A stretch of DNA of 64,000 nt from Geomobilibacter sp964432205 (GCA_964432205.1 CAYSMK010000009.1:92703-156702), one strand, 5' to 3'. Positions 36,216-45,212 are shown, numbered from the stretch's first letter. Numbers and translations: made by a program. Notes: a model not told the origin generated them from the sequence alone.

Positions 36216-37991
36216 CTATGGTGATTGTACCCGGTTTTCTAACTTTTTTCGGAAAAGGGCGTTGTCCAGCACGATGCCGGCATGGTGCGCCAGGGTTTCC
36301 ATGAGATCGGCCCGCACCGCATTGCCGGCCGTGGCGCCGAAATCGCAGTAGGTGAGGGCGATGACCCGGCCAAGGCTCATGATGGGGGCCAGGAGTATTT
36401 TGGCGGTACGCGGGGCACCAATCTCCGCATAGAGATGTTTCGTCAGGAGCGGGTCGCTGCTGGGGCCGTAGAAGAAACGACCGCCGGCGACAGTCTCCTG
36501 GAAAACCGAAGGTTGGTCAAGGGGGAGTTTGAAGCGCAGGGGCGGAGTCGGTCCGGCGCTCTTGTCCGCCTTGACGCCAATGCCATGTTCTGCGATCAGT
36601 TCCGTCTTTACGACCACGAAGGTGATGGCGCGTTCGAACATGGCAGAGGCAAATCCCAGGAGCGCATAGGAGATGTTCGGCGCTGCCGACAGAGTGCCGA
36701 GTTCACGAATCCGTTCCGCGAACTGCCGCAAAATCTGCTGGTCCGGACTGGGAGGAGCGTGTGTCAGCCAAGCCTGCAGCGCCTTCATGAAGCCGATTAC
36801 ATCGGTTGCTACGGCCTCTTGCCGTTCTTCGCTGCAGGGTCTGGGGATTACGCTTATCCCAGCCTCCACCGCCTGGAGGGCACATGCGTGATCCCGTGGC
36901 GAGACAAGCTGCACGATCGAAAGGTGCGGATAGCGGGCTTTTTCCTGGTGCCACAGGGCGATGATCCTGTCCGCCGAAAATCCCTCGGCGGCCCGTTCCG
37001 GCGAATCAACGAGAAGGACCGGCAGCAGATCCCTTGCAAGGGACTGATCCACGATATGGTCGATGTTCGCCTCCTCGTCCGTGGTGAAGGCAAACACGCC
37101 GTCATGCCTGCACACCGTCATGACGGCATGCCTTACGAGCGGATCCCGGCTGAGCAGGATGACGGCCAGGGCCGGGCCACCGGCTGGCAGCTGGCCTGGG
37201 TCCGGTTGCGAAAATGAGACCAGGAAGGATAACAGTTTTTCCTGGTCACTAAGCGGCAGGTCCCGCAGTTCGCCCGCGAGGGCCTGGCGATGGGGTTCGG
37301 CCGGATCGTACGCCTTTACCCCCAGGAAAACATCCGGGATCACCTTCTCAAGGGCATCGAGATCGTCCAGGCCGAGGACGTCGGCCGTGATGGCCGGCTT
37401 TTCCGGTGCGCCTGCCCATGACTCACCGGATGCGGCGTCTCCGTCAAAAGACTCTTCTTCCGGGAGTGTGCCGTCCCGCATCCTTTCGTCGTAAATGCGC
37501 AGGGCATCCATCAGCACCCCCTGCGTGTCGACGTTTATCTCTTTGCTCATCCGTTCCGGATAGTACCGGTAGCCATCGGCAACGTGGGCCTGGGCAACAT
37601 CCAGGCTGAACGTCCCCTTCTTCCAGGTCAGTATCTCGACAACCGTCAACTCTATGAGGTGCTCGAGTGCCTGGTAGGCATCACTTTCCCCGATGAGTCC
37701 GTTTTGCACCAGGGTTATGATCAACGGCTTGCGGTCATCCCCCGCGCTTTCCTGCTCCTGAAGGGCGACTTCGAGTATTTCCGGGGTGACGAGCTGTCTC
37801 TCGATAAGGATATTGCCGATGCGTAGTGCATTGTTCAGATGGTTTGCGCTGACGATGTAGCCGTCCTTGAAGACCAACCTGCTTTCACCCCTGCGGCTCT
37901 TCACGCTCAGGATGCCGGATTTTCGCGTCGAATGGAGCAGCTGGATCACATCGACTATGGGCATGTGCTCTAAATCGCCGACAAAGGACAT
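36216..37991 (-). CDS. DUF4388 (PATAN)-domain protein with GAF-like C-terminus
   Basis: A 591-residue cytoplasmic protein. Residues 1-~165 form a DUF4388/PATAN domain (MSFVGDLEHMPIVDVIQLLH, RLVFKDGYIVSA, WKKGTFSLD). Residues ~275-400 look like a receiver-type alpha/beta fold (LAVILLSRDPLVRHAVMTVC, LPVLLVDSP) but lack a clear phospho-acceptor Asp arrangement. Residues ~410-585 resemble a GAF domain (FERAITFVVVKTELIAEHG, VIALTYCDFG). PATAN proteins are known to link signalling to type IV pili in some bacteria, which fits the pilT neighbour. GGAGAGGG precedes the ATG. A TATAAT-like hexamer lies ~80 bases upstream but without a good -35. Confidence 0.8.
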   Translation of the reverse strand: MSFVGDLEHMPIVDVIQLLHSTRKSGILSVKSRRGESRLVFKDGYIVSANHLNNALRIGNILIERQLVTPEILEVALQEQESAGDDRKPLIITLVQNGLIGESDAYQALEHLIELTVVEILTWKKGTFSLDVAQAHVADGYRYYPERMSKEINVDTQGVLMDALRIYDERMRDGTLPEEESFDGDAASGESWAGAPEKPAITADVLGLDDLDALEKVIPDVFLGVKAYDPAEPHRQALAGELRDLPLSDQEKLLSFLVSFSQPDPGQLPAGGPALAVILLSRDPLVRHAVMTVCRHDGVFAFTTDEEANIDHIVDQSLARDLLPVLLVDSPERAAEGFSADRIIALWHQEKARYPHLSIVQLVSPRDHACALQAVEAGISVIPRPCSEERQEAVATDVIGFMKALQAWLTHAPPSPDQQILRQFAERIRELGTLSAAPNISYALLGFASAMFERAITFVVVKTELIAEHGIGVKADKSAGPTPPLRFKLPLDQPSVFQETVAGGRFFYGPSSDPLLTKHLYAEIGAPRTAKILLAPIMSLGRVIALTYCDFGATAGNAVRADLMETLAHHAGIVLDNALFRKKLENRVQSP

Positions 37992-38135
37992 GGTTGGTAC
38001 CCTCTCCGTTCAATCTGAATTCGGCAGATGACGGGGTCCGCGTTCGCTCCGGTTCCCCTTACAACTGATTATAACGCTGCCGATTCTGCAACTCCGGCAG
38101 GCTGTAGGATTATATTCCATTTTTGGGCAGCTGCA

Positions 38136-38173
38136 AGAAAAAGCCCCTGACCGGGAGGTTACCGGACAGGGGC
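38136..38173 (-). terminator. Terminator of the gcv operon
   Basis: A 12-bp stem with one mismatch (38143-38154 with 38162-38173) is followed on the minus strand by TTTTTCTT. It lies 50 bases after the gcvPB stop. Confidence 0.85.
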
Positions 38174-38222
38174 GCGCAAAATGCTCAATGGGTTGAAGGT
38201 GAAACTGCAAGATTGTGCGTCG

Positions 38223-39662
38223 CTACGGGCAGCAGACGTTCTGCTCCCGGGCCGCCTTGGTCTCGTCCAGGCGGGAGATGGGGGTGGTCACCGGCGCACG
38301 TTTCAGGACGTCCGGGTCGCTCTCGGACAATTCCGCCGCCTCGCGCATGGCGGCGATGAAGGCATCCATGGTCGCCTTGGACTCGGTCTCGGTCGGCTCG
38401 ATCATGATAGCTTCCTTGACGATCAGGGGGAAGTAGACCGTGGGAGGGTGGAACCCCTTGTCGATCAGGTACTTGGCGATATCGATGGCATGGACGTCGT
38501 GGGCCAGCTGCCGGCTGGCCGAAAGGACGCATTCGTGCATGCAGGTCTGGTCGTACGGCAGCTCGTAGAGGTCCTTGAGCCGGCTCATGATGTAGTTGGC
38601 GTTCAGTACCGCCTGTTCGCTCACCTGGATCAGCCCTTCCTTTCCCATCATCAGGATGTAGGCATAGGCCTTGGCCATTACCCCGAAGTTGCCGAAGAAG
38701 TTGGCGGTGCGGCCGATCCCTTCCGGGTTCTCGTGCTCCACGGTGTAGGCCCCGGTCAGCTTCCTGACGATCCGGGGGACCGGCAGGAACGGGATCAGCC
38801 CCTTCTTGACGCCGACCGGACCGCTGCCGGGACCGCCGGCACCGTGGGGGGTACCGAAGGTCTTGTGCAGGTTGACGTGAACCACGTCGAAGCCCACATC
38901 GCCGGGGCGGACCTTGCCCATGATGGCGTTCAGGTTGGCGCCGTCGTAGTAGACCAGGGCGTCCACACTGTGGGCCAGGTCGCAGATCTCCTTGATGTGC
39001 GGGTTGAAGAGTCCCAGCGTGTTGGGGCAGGTCATCATGACCGCCGCCACCTCGCCGTTCAGGGCGGCCTTGAAGGCGTCCAGGTCCATGTCGCCGTACG
39101 GCGCCGTCGGGATGGTGACGATCTCGTAGCCGACCATGGCGGCGCTGGCCGGGTTGGTGCCGTGGGACGAATCAGGGACGATGACGTATCTTTTCCGGTT
39201 CCCCTTGGCCCGGTGATAGGCGGCAATCAGGAGCATGCCGGTCATCTCGCCGTGGGCTCCGGCAAGCGGCTGGGTGGTCACCTCGTCCATGCCGGTTATT
39301 TCCGCCAGCAGGCTTCCCAGCTCGAAGAGCAGTCCGAGAGAGCCCTGGGTCAGCTTCTCGCCGCCCGGCAGGAGCGCCGTCATGGGATGGAACGGAGCGA
39401 AGAGGTTTGCTGCCGCTTCCAGCCCCTTGGCGTTGTATTTCATGGTGCAGGAGCCCAGCGGGTAGAAGTTGGTGTCTACCGAGTAGTTGCGGCGCGACAG
39501 GTTGGTGAAGTGGCGGACCACATCCAGTTCCGAGAGCTCGGGAAGGCCGGCTGCCTCACTGCGCAGCAGTTTTTTGGGCAACGCCTTGGCCTTTGGCACG
39601 TCGCTGGCCGGCAGCCGCACCCCTTTCCGGCCGGCAACGGATTTCTCGTAAATCAGCTCCAT
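38223..39662 (-). CDS. gcvPB: Glycine dehydrogenase (decarboxylating) subunit 2
   Basis: A 479-residue half of the split P-protein of the glycine cleavage system. P-protein decarboxylates glycine and passes aminomethyl to lipoyl-GcvH. It holds the PLP lysine K267 in VNLHKTFGTPHGAGGPG, plus FYPLGSCTMKYN and GEMTGMLLI. It starts inside the last codons of gcvPA (10-base overlap), as expected for an alpha2-beta2 complex made in equal amounts. It is the last gene of the operon. Confidence 0.97.
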   Translation of the reverse strand: MELIYEKSVAGRKGVRLPASDVPKAKALPKKLLRSEAAGLPELSELDVVRHFTNLSRRNYSVDTNFYPLGSCTMKYNAKGLEAAANLFAPFHPMTALLPGGEKLTQGSLGLLFELGSLLAEITGMDEVTTQPLAGAHGEMTGMLLIAAYHRAKGNRKRYVIVPDSSHGTNPASAAMVGYEIVTIPTAPYGDMDLDAFKAALNGEVAAVMMTCPNTLGLFNPHIKEICDLAHSVDALVYYDGANLNAIMGKVRPGDVGFDVVHVNLHKTFGTPHGAGGPGSGPVGVKKGLIPFLPVPRIVRKLTGAYTVEHENPEGIGRTANFFGNFGVMAKAYAYILMMGKEGLIQVSEQAVLNANYIMSRLKDLYELPYDQTCMHECVLSASRQLAHDVHAIDIAKYLIDKGFHPPTVYFPLIVKEAIMIEPTETESKATMDAFIAAMREAAELSESDPDVLKRAPVTTPISRLDETKAAREQNVCCP

Positions 39663-40990
39663 AGGACACTCTCCAGCTCTTTTGCCAGCAGCTCGATCTC
39701 CTGCCGGCTCCGTTTTTCCGTAACCGTGACCACCAGGTAGTTGTCGGCATCCTGGTAGTACAGACCCAGCGGTACGCCGGCCGCAATCCCCTTGGTCAGA
39801 AGCTTTTCCACCACCTTGGTGGCTCGTAGCGGCAGGCTCAGGGTGAACTCGTTGAAGGTGGGGGAGCCCGCCAGCACGGTCACCTCGCGGATGCTGCCCA
39901 GCACCGCCTTGGCGTACTCGGCCTTTTCATAGTTGAGGCGGGCCAGCTCCGCAAGCCCCTGCTTGCCCATGAGCGACAGGAAGATCAGGCCGCGCAGGGC
40001 CGAGAGGCTCTGGTTGCTGCAGATGTTGGAGGTCGCCTTGTGGCGCTTGATATGCTGTTCACGGGCCTGGAGGGTGAGGACATAGCCGCGCCGCCCTTCC
40101 CGGTCGACGGTCTCGCCGATTATCCGGCCCGGGAGGTTGCGGATGTATTTCTTCCGGGTGGCGATAAAGCCAAAGGAGGGGCCGCCGAAGGAGAGGGGGT
40201 TCCCCAGGCTCTGGCCGTCTCCGACCACGATGTCCGCACCCATCTCGCCCGGGCTCTTGAGCAGGCCCAGCGAAACCGGGTAGACGGCGGTGACGAGCAG
40301 GGCGCCTTTGGCGTGTGCCGCCTTGGCCACGTCGGTCAGGTCCGTGAACCCGCCGAAGAAGGTGGGGTTCTGGACGATGACGGCCGCAGTCGCGTCGTCC
40401 AGGGCGGCCAGGCAGTCGGGCTTGTTCATGGCCCCGTCCAGCGGCGAAAGCTCGATGATCTCCACATCCAGGTTGGCCAGGTAGGTCTTGAGCACCTCGC
40501 GGTAGAACGGATTGGCCGAACCGTCCAGGATCAGGCGGTTTCTGCCGGTGATCCTGAGCGCCATGAGGGCCGCCTCGGCCACGGCCGTACCGCCGTCATA
40601 GAGGGAGGCGTTGCTCGCTTCCATGTCGGTCAGGCGGCAGATGGCGGTCTGATACTCGAACAGGGCCTGCAGGCTTCCCTGGGAACACTCGGGCTGATAG
40701 GGGGTGTAGGCGGTGTAGAACTCGGACCTGCCGGACAGATGATCGACCGCGGTGGGGATCAGGTGGTCGTAGAAACCGCCGCCGATGAACGGAATGACCC
40801 CCTGGGCGTTGCTGGCGGCGAGTTCGGTCATCTTCTGCAGCATCTCGAATTCCGACATGCCGGCCGGCAGGTCGAACGACTTGGCCCGCAGCTTCTTCGG
40901 AATCGGCTTGAACAGGTCGGCAACGCTGGCGGCGCCGATGACGCCGAGCATCTCCTTCTGTTCGTCGACGGTGTGGGGACAGTAACTCAT
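39653..40990 (-). CDS. gcvPA: Glycine dehydrogenase (decarboxylating) subunit 1
   Basis: A 445-residue N-terminal half of the split P-protein. Typical segments are FIGGGFYDHLIPTAVDHL, YTPYQPECSQGSLQALFEYQ, ASLYDGGTAVAEAALMA and SFGGPSFGFIATRKKYIRNLPGR. It works with gcvPB and lacks the PLP lysine. It is preceded by a 102-base gap that is almost wholly a tandem-repeat hairpin, so the ribosome binding site is weak (CAGAAAGGGCTGAGAG region). Confidence 0.97.
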   Translation of the reverse strand: MSYCPHTVDEQKEMLGVIGAASVADLFKPIPKKLRAKSFDLPAGMSEFEMLQKMTELAASNAQGVIPFIGGGFYDHLIPTAVDHLSGRSEFYTAYTPYQPECSQGSLQALFEYQTAICRLTDMEASNASLYDGGTAVAEAALMALRITGRNRLILDGSANPFYREVLKTYLANLDVEIIELSPLDGAMNKPDCLAALDDATAAVIVQNPTFFGGFTDLTDVAKAAHAKGALLVTAVYPVSLGLLKSPGEMGADIVVGDGQSLGNPLSFGGPSFGFIATRKKYIRNLPGRIIGETVDREGRRGYVLTLQAREQHIKRHKATSNICSNQSLSALRGLIFLSLMGKQGLAELARLNYEKAEYAKAVLGSIREVTVLAGSPTFNEFTLSLPLRATKVVEKLLTKGIAAGVPLGLYYQDADNYLVVTVTEKRSRQEIELLAKELESVLWS

Positions 40991-41010
40991 CTCTCAGCCC
41001 TTTCTGTAAA

Positions 41011-41095
41011 AAGGAACGAGGATAAAGGAGCGAGGAACGAGGGAAAGGCCTTGATTGGTCTTTCACCTTCTCGATTCCCGAACCTCGTTCCTCTA
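41011..41095. repeat. GGAACGA-type tandem-repeat hairpin inside the gcv operon
   Basis: Left arm 41011-41042 contains AGGAACGAGG twice plus variants (AAAGGAGCGAGG). Right arm ~41067-41095 contains the complement (AACCTCGTTCCTC) and reaches into the gcvH stop codon. It fills most of the gcvH-gcvPA gap. Confidence 0.7.
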
Positions 41096-41464
41096 AAGCC
41101 CTTTAAGGTACTCTTCGTACTGCGCCCTGGTCATCAGGTTTTGCAGTTCGGACAGGTCACTTGCCTCCATCACTGCAATCCAGCCGGCATCTTCCGGGGC
41201 GTCGTTGACGATCTCCGGGGTGGTTTCCAGTGCCTCGTTGACCGTCACCACCTTGCCGGAAACCGGCGCGTAGATGTCGCTGGCCGCCTTGACCGACTCG
41301 ATGCCGGCCAGGACCTCGAACTGCTTGACACTCTTGCCCACTGCCGGCAGTTCCACGAAGGTGATGTCGCCCAGTTCATGGGCGGCGTGCTCGCTGATGC
41401 CGACGGTGGCAATGCCGTCCTTGACCTTGACCCACTCGTGCTCTTTGCTGAAAAATATTTCCAT
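41093..41464 (-). CDS. gcvH: Glycine cleavage system H protein
   Basis: A 123-residue lipoyl carrier. K59 in GIESVKAASDIYAPVSG is the lipoylation site. The start MEIFFSKEHEWVK is typical, and length and C-terminal helix are normal. It shuttles the aminomethyl group between P, T and L proteins. A strong AAGGAGGG precedes the ATG. LipA and the LipM-like protein elsewhere in the window could modify it. Confidence 0.97.
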   Translation of the reverse strand: MEIFFSKEHEWVKVKDGIATVGISEHAAHELGDITFVELPAVGKSVKQFEVLAGIESVKAASDIYAPVSGKVVTVNEALETTPEIVNDAPEDAGWIAVMEASDLSELQNLMTRAQYEEYLKGL

Positions 41465-41515
41465 ATTCCCTCCTTAAGGAATCGATACGATTGGTCTGAT
41501 TGCACCAGATGGTTC

Positions 41516-41536
41516 CCCCCTTTCAGAGAAAGGGGG
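41516..41536. repeat. CCCCCTTT palindrome between gcvT and gcvH
   Basis: An 8-bp perfect stem (41516-41523 with 41529-41536) and 5-base loop in the 83-base gap. CCCCCTTT...AAAGGGGG palindromes are common dispersed intergenic repeats. There is no T-run after it in the gene direction, so it is not a strong terminator; it could tune gcvH expression or protect the transcript. Confidence 0.6.
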
Positions 41537-41547
41537 ACTTGGGAAGT

Positions 41548-42639
41548 CTACGATCTCAGCGAGCCGCTCTTGTAGAACGGCAGGTCGCATACCGTCGCCC
41601 CCATGGCAACCTTTTCGTGGCTGATGGTGAGCGGAGTGCCGGTTTGCGCCAGCGCCGGCGGGACGAAGCCGAGGCCGATGCCGTAGCCGAGCATGGGGGA
41701 GAAGACGCCGCTGGTCACTTCGCCGACCGTTTCCGTGCCGTTGGAGATGCTGTAGCCATGGCGGGGGGAGCGGCGGGACGAGACGGCAAAGGGGACCTTG
41801 ACCCGGGAGAGCCCTGCGGCCTGCTGGGCAATGAGGGCCTGTTTGCCGATGAAAGCCTTGTCGAAGTTGACGAACGCCTCCAGACCGGCCTCCAGCGGGG
41901 TGATGGTTTCGTCCAGGTCGTTGCCGTAGAGGCTGTACCCCACCTCCATACGGAGCACGTCCCGGGCGCCGAGGCCGGCAGGCTTCACCCGGTCGTCGGC
42001 GAGCAGCAGGTTCCAGAGCTCGACCACCTTGTCCGCCGGCAGGAAGATTTCGTAGCCCAGTTCGCCGGTATACCCGGTACGGCTGATGATGGCAGCTACG
42101 CCGAGCAGGGTGGTCTGCATGAACTTGAAGTACGGGAGCTGGCCTACGGCCGGACCGAAGTGGGCGGTCATGATTTCGCGGCTGCTGGGTCCCTGCAGGT
42201 CGAGCTTGCCGGTGTTCGCCGAGATGTCGGTAAAGTCGGCGCCTTCCTTCAAGCGGGACCGGATCACGTTGAAATCGTTGTCGCTGGTGGCTGCGTTCAC
42301 CACGACCATTGCCTCGTTCTCGGCCAGACGAAAGACGATCAGGTCGTCGATGATCCCGCCCCGTTCGTTCAGGAGAAAGCCGTAGCGTGAACGGCCGACC
42401 GGGATGCTCTTGACGGAAAAGGTGAACACATCCTCCAGGCCGTCGGCCACCAGGTCGCCCCGGAAGATGAACTCGCCCATGTGGCAGATGTCGAAGAGGG
42501 CGGCCCGTTCCCGGCACCAGCGGTGCTCGGCGATGATGCCGGTATACTGGATCGGCATCTCCCAGCCGCCGAAGGGGGCCATGAGGGCATGCAATGATTT
42601 ATGGGAGTCACAGAGGGGGGTAGACTTCAGATCGTCCAT
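41548..42639 (-). CDS. gcvT: Aminomethyltransferase (glycine cleavage T protein)
   Basis: A 363-residue folate-dependent enzyme that releases ammonia and forms 5,10-methylene-THF. FGGWEMPIQYTGIIAEH, GEFIFRG, GGIIDDLIVFRL, SRTGYTGELGYEIF and GLGARDVLRMEVGYSLYGND are family landmarks. The ATG at 42639 gives the usual length; an ATG 36 bases earlier is possible. It heads gcvT-H-PA-PB and lies 132 bases after the thiolase-like gene. Confidence 0.95.
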   Translation of the reverse strand: MDDLKSTPLCDSHKSLHALMAPFGGWEMPIQYTGIIAEHRWCRERAALFDICHMGEFIFRGDLVADGLEDVFTFSVKSIPVGRSRYGFLLNERGGIIDDLIVFRLAENEAMVVVNAATSDNDFNVIRSRLKEGADFTDISANTGKLDLQGPSSREIMTAHFGPAVGQLPYFKFMQTTLLGVAAIISRTGYTGELGYEIFLPADKVVELWNLLLADDRVKPAGLGARDVLRMEVGYSLYGNDLDETITPLEAGLEAFVNFDKAFIGKQALIAQQAAGLSRVKVPFAVSSRRSPRHGYSISNGTETVGEVTSGVFSPMLGYGIGLGFVPPALAQTGTPLTISHEKVAMGATVCDLPFYKSGSLRS

Positions 42640-42771
42640 ATACAGGCGCTCCGGCGGGGATTTAGTGGGGCACACTGTAGAATATTTGCCGCCCTTTGTA
42701 AACTGATTTTCAGGAAGGGACCAGTACGTTTAACTGCTCTTATCTCAAGGGGTTTGGTGTTTATCCATTGG

Positions 42772-44388
42772 CTACTGGAGAGCCTCTTCCTTTCCGGTGA
42801 TGAAGCGCCAGCCGGTACCGGCCAGATCCACCAGCCCGTCCAGGGTGCGACGGTAGAACTTGCGCACCGGCATCCGGTTGAGCAGGAGGCCGCCGTCGGC
42901 CTGTTCCAGCCTGACCCGGTCGCCCGGGAGGATCTTGATCACCTCCTGGTAGTTTTCGCCGCCGATGCCGAACAGGAAACGGAATTTCCGCCCCCCGGCC
43001 TGGCAGGCGACGATGATGACCGTAGCCTGCGGATCGCCGCTCTGGTAATCGAAACGGGTGGAGGCGGTGACGAAGGTCCCTTCCACGGCCCCGGAGACGG
43101 CCAGGAGACTCTCCACCGTAACCTCCTTCGGTTTCAGGGAGCCGAGGGGGGGGAGTCCCCACGGCCGGTACGGCTGCGGATCTCTCGCCGCATGGTGGGT
43201 GCTCTGTTCCAGGAGGATGACCACGTTGTTGTTGATGGGGCCGCCGATGGAGTGGGAAAGCCCGGCCTCAAACCGCCCCTCCCGGATCATGCGGTGGTTC
43301 TCCACCACCTGGATCATGCCGGTGGCGCCCAGCGGGTGTCCCCGCCCCTTGAGGCCGCCGGTCAGGTTGGTGGGGAACATCCCCCGTTCGCCGGTGAGAC
43401 GGTCGTCCAGGAGTCCGTCCAGCAGCTGGTGCCGTGGCAGCAGTCCCAGGTCGACCATGTTGATCGGGCCGAAACCGTTGAACGGGTCGTGCATGTTCAC
43501 GTGCAGTTTGCCGGCGAAGCTGCGGATATTCCTGATCCCGGCCATGGCGTACGCTTCGGCCGCGGCCCGCACGCTGGCCGGGAACGAGTGGAAATAGTTC
43601 CGGTCGGCGATGGTGGGGATGTCGGTGGCGCTCCCCACGCCGGCCACCAGCGTCTCCTGGCGCCTGGAGGTGAGGATGACGGCCGCCACGCCGTCGGACA
43701 TGGGGCAGTAGTCGTGGTAGCGGAGCGGCCACCAGTAGCGGTAATTCTTGCCGGTGACGATCTGTCGGTAATAGTCGGCGACCGGGATCTCGAAGCGGAG
43801 GTGGGCCTCGGGGTTGCGTGATGAGAAGCGGTGGGCCCGCTCGGTGAGCATGGCCGAGAAGGCGGTCCACTCGGTGGGGGTGAGGCGGAGCCGCTCCATG
43901 AGCGCCCTGGCCACCAGGGCGCCGCAGGCGGGCATGGTGAGGCCGAACTCGGCCTCGTCCCGGTCGATGACGCCGGCAACGATCCGGGTCGCCTCCGGGG
44001 TGGAGGCGTCGCTCATCTTCTGGATGCCGATGGCGAGCACATGGTCGCACCGCCCCGAAGCCACCTGCAGGTACGCTTCTTCGAGTGCCGACGCCCCGGA
44101 CGACGAGGCGGTGTCGATGAGTACCGACTTTGCCCCGGAGATGCCGAGCACGCCGGAGATCTTGGCCGCCGTGTTGTCCACCCCGGAAAAGGCGGCCGGG
44201 TTCTGGGAGCCGACTACGACGGCGTCGATCTCACGGCGGCGGATCGGGCTGTCGCCGAAGATGGCATCGACCCGGGCAGCCAGCTCCAGGAAGGTGCAGG
44301 CGCCGAGCTCTTTCGCGGTGTACCGCCCGACGGGCGCCATCCAGGAGGCGGCGACGTAGACCGGGCGGGGTGTGAAGACCTTTTCCAT
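42772..44388 (-). CDS. Thiolase-like protein with Ser at the catalytic Cys site, fused C-terminal domain
   Basis: A 538-residue SCP2-type thiolase homologue plus a C-terminal ~120-residue beta-rich (OB-fold/DUF35-like) extension (~410-538). The thiolase fold is clear (VVGSQNPAAFSGVDNTAAKI, GGLKGRGHPLGATGMIQV with the catalytic His, SIGGPINNNVV). The acyl-accepting Cys, normally in an AACASG-like context, is Ser here (DTASSSGASAL, S95). Thiolytic cleavage is therefore doubtful; a related acyl-transfer or binding role is possible. Thiolase-DUF35 pairs occur in ketone, sterol and HMG-type pathways. GGAGGAG precedes the ATG at 44388. It may share a transcript with gcvT. Confidence 0.8.
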   Translation of the reverse strand: MEKVFTPRPVYVAASWMAPVGRYTAKELGACTFLELAARVDAIFGDSPIRRREIDAVVVGSQNPAAFSGVDNTAAKISGVLGISGAKSVLIDTASSSGASALEEAYLQVASGRCDHVLAIGIQKMSDASTPEATRIVAGVIDRDEAEFGLTMPACGALVARALMERLRLTPTEWTAFSAMLTERAHRFSSRNPEAHLRFEIPVADYYRQIVTGKNYRYWWPLRYHDYCPMSDGVAAVILTSRRQETLVAGVGSATDIPTIADRNYFHSFPASVRAAAEAYAMAGIRNIRSFAGKLHVNMHDPFNGFGPINMVDLGLLPRHQLLDGLLDDRLTGERGMFPTNLTGGLKGRGHPLGATGMIQVVENHRMIREGRFEAGLSHSIGGPINNNVVILLEQSTHHAARDPQPYRPWGLPPLGSLKPKEVTVESLLAVSGAVEGTFVTASTRFDYQSGDPQATVIIVACQAGGRKFRFLFGIGGENYQEVIKILPGDRVRLEQADGGLLLNRMPVRKFYRRTLDGLVDLAGTGWRFITGKEEALQ

Positions 44389-44406
44389 GGGCTCCTCCAT
44401 GCGATG

Positions 44407-44434
44407 AGTGTACCCGATTACTCCCCGGCGGCAA
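44407..44434 (-). promoter_or_regulatory. Possible promoter for the thiolase-gcv unit
   Basis: Minus strand TTGCCG (44434-44429), 16-base spacer, TACACT (44412-44407), about 20 bases upstream of the ATG. Moderate matches only. Confidence 0.35.
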
Positions 44435-44485
44435 GGGGGCAAAAGCAGGCTTTCCAGCGGGCCGGCTCCTCTGTTATCTAGTTCT

Positions 44486-44590
44486 GTGGCCTTTGTCCGG
44501 GATCTGGCAACGGCCAAGGTCTTCTATCAGGAACGGCTGAAGCTGCCGCTCTCTCAGGAGAGCCAGATGTTTTCGCCTGCGGCGGCACCA
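44486..44590 (+). pseudogene. 5' fragment of the VOC-family gene
   Basis: In frame this reads VAFVRDLATAK... to ...QESQM, matching residues ~9-36 of the intact VOC gene at 48860-49213 at 24 of 28 positions, with further DNA similarity to about 44590. The start codon region and the last two thirds are missing. It marks the left edge of the accessory segment. Confidence 0.8.
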
Positions 44591-44660
44591 CCGGGCAGGC
44601 AAGAGACCTGAAGGCTGGCTACGGCTAGTGGACGATCAGTAGTAATCAGGAACAAAATGT

Positions 44661-45071
44661 GTGGGGGTGAATTGCTTGCTGGTGACACTTGTGGAAGACG
44701 ATCCCGAACTGCTGGGCAGTTTGAAAATTGTACTCGGTGGCGAACCGGGTATCAAGGTGGCGGCCGCCTATGCGACCGCCGAGGAAGCACTTGCCGGCCT
44801 CGGCACGATAGAGACCGACACATGCTTTTCGACCTGGGGTTGCCGGGGGAGAACTGGTGGAGGCCCTTTACGAACTTCATGCGGGAGGGGCGCCCATGAG
44901 CCCGCAGATAGCACGGAAGGTGATCGGCGAGTTTCACGGCGTCTCCCCTGATGATCAATACTGAGCGTCCACACGGTCCATACCCACATAACGAACATCT
45001 ACGAAAAGCTGCAGTAGAAGAGCAGGCACGATGCCCTCAAGAAGGCGCGCAGGATGTGGATTCTCTAAGTG
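44661..45071 (+). pseudogene. Decayed NarL/FixJ-type response regulator
   Basis: The receiver start is intact (VTLVEDDPELLGSLKIVL, AAAYATAEEALAGL). A frameshift near 44820 moves the phospho-acceptor stretch MLFDLGLPG into another frame. A deletion and second shift then lead to linker ELHAGGAPMSPQIARKVIGE and the LuxR-type recognition helix SVHTVHTHITNIYEKL (~44966-45013). A stop codon interrupts the final KSRHDALKKARRM stretch. All parts of one regulator are present in order but cannot be translated as one protein. Confidence 0.8.
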
Positions 45072-45212
45072 CCTCTCCACCGAACTCACCAAATACTCCA
45101 AAAATACTCCATCCGGCTGATTTACTTTCATCCTTGCTTTTCGGTAGAAATGTGAGCCTGCGAAGTGCAGGTACGTGCTTAGGCGCGTTAATCACACTTG
45201 AGGGGAGAGTTC

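Noticed and set aside
38181..39740. 519-codon plus-strand frame over gcvPB
   Set aside because: It is antisense to gcvPB, crosses its start, and has no recognisable domain.
41516..41536. Terminator between gcvT and gcvH
   Set aside because: The stem is strong, but no T-run follows in the gene direction and the operon continues. It is better treated as a dispersed palindrome.
42640..42771. Glycine riboswitch upstream of gcvT
   Set aside because: The 132-base leader shows no tandem aptamer-like conserved cores or obvious stem set, so I cannot support one.
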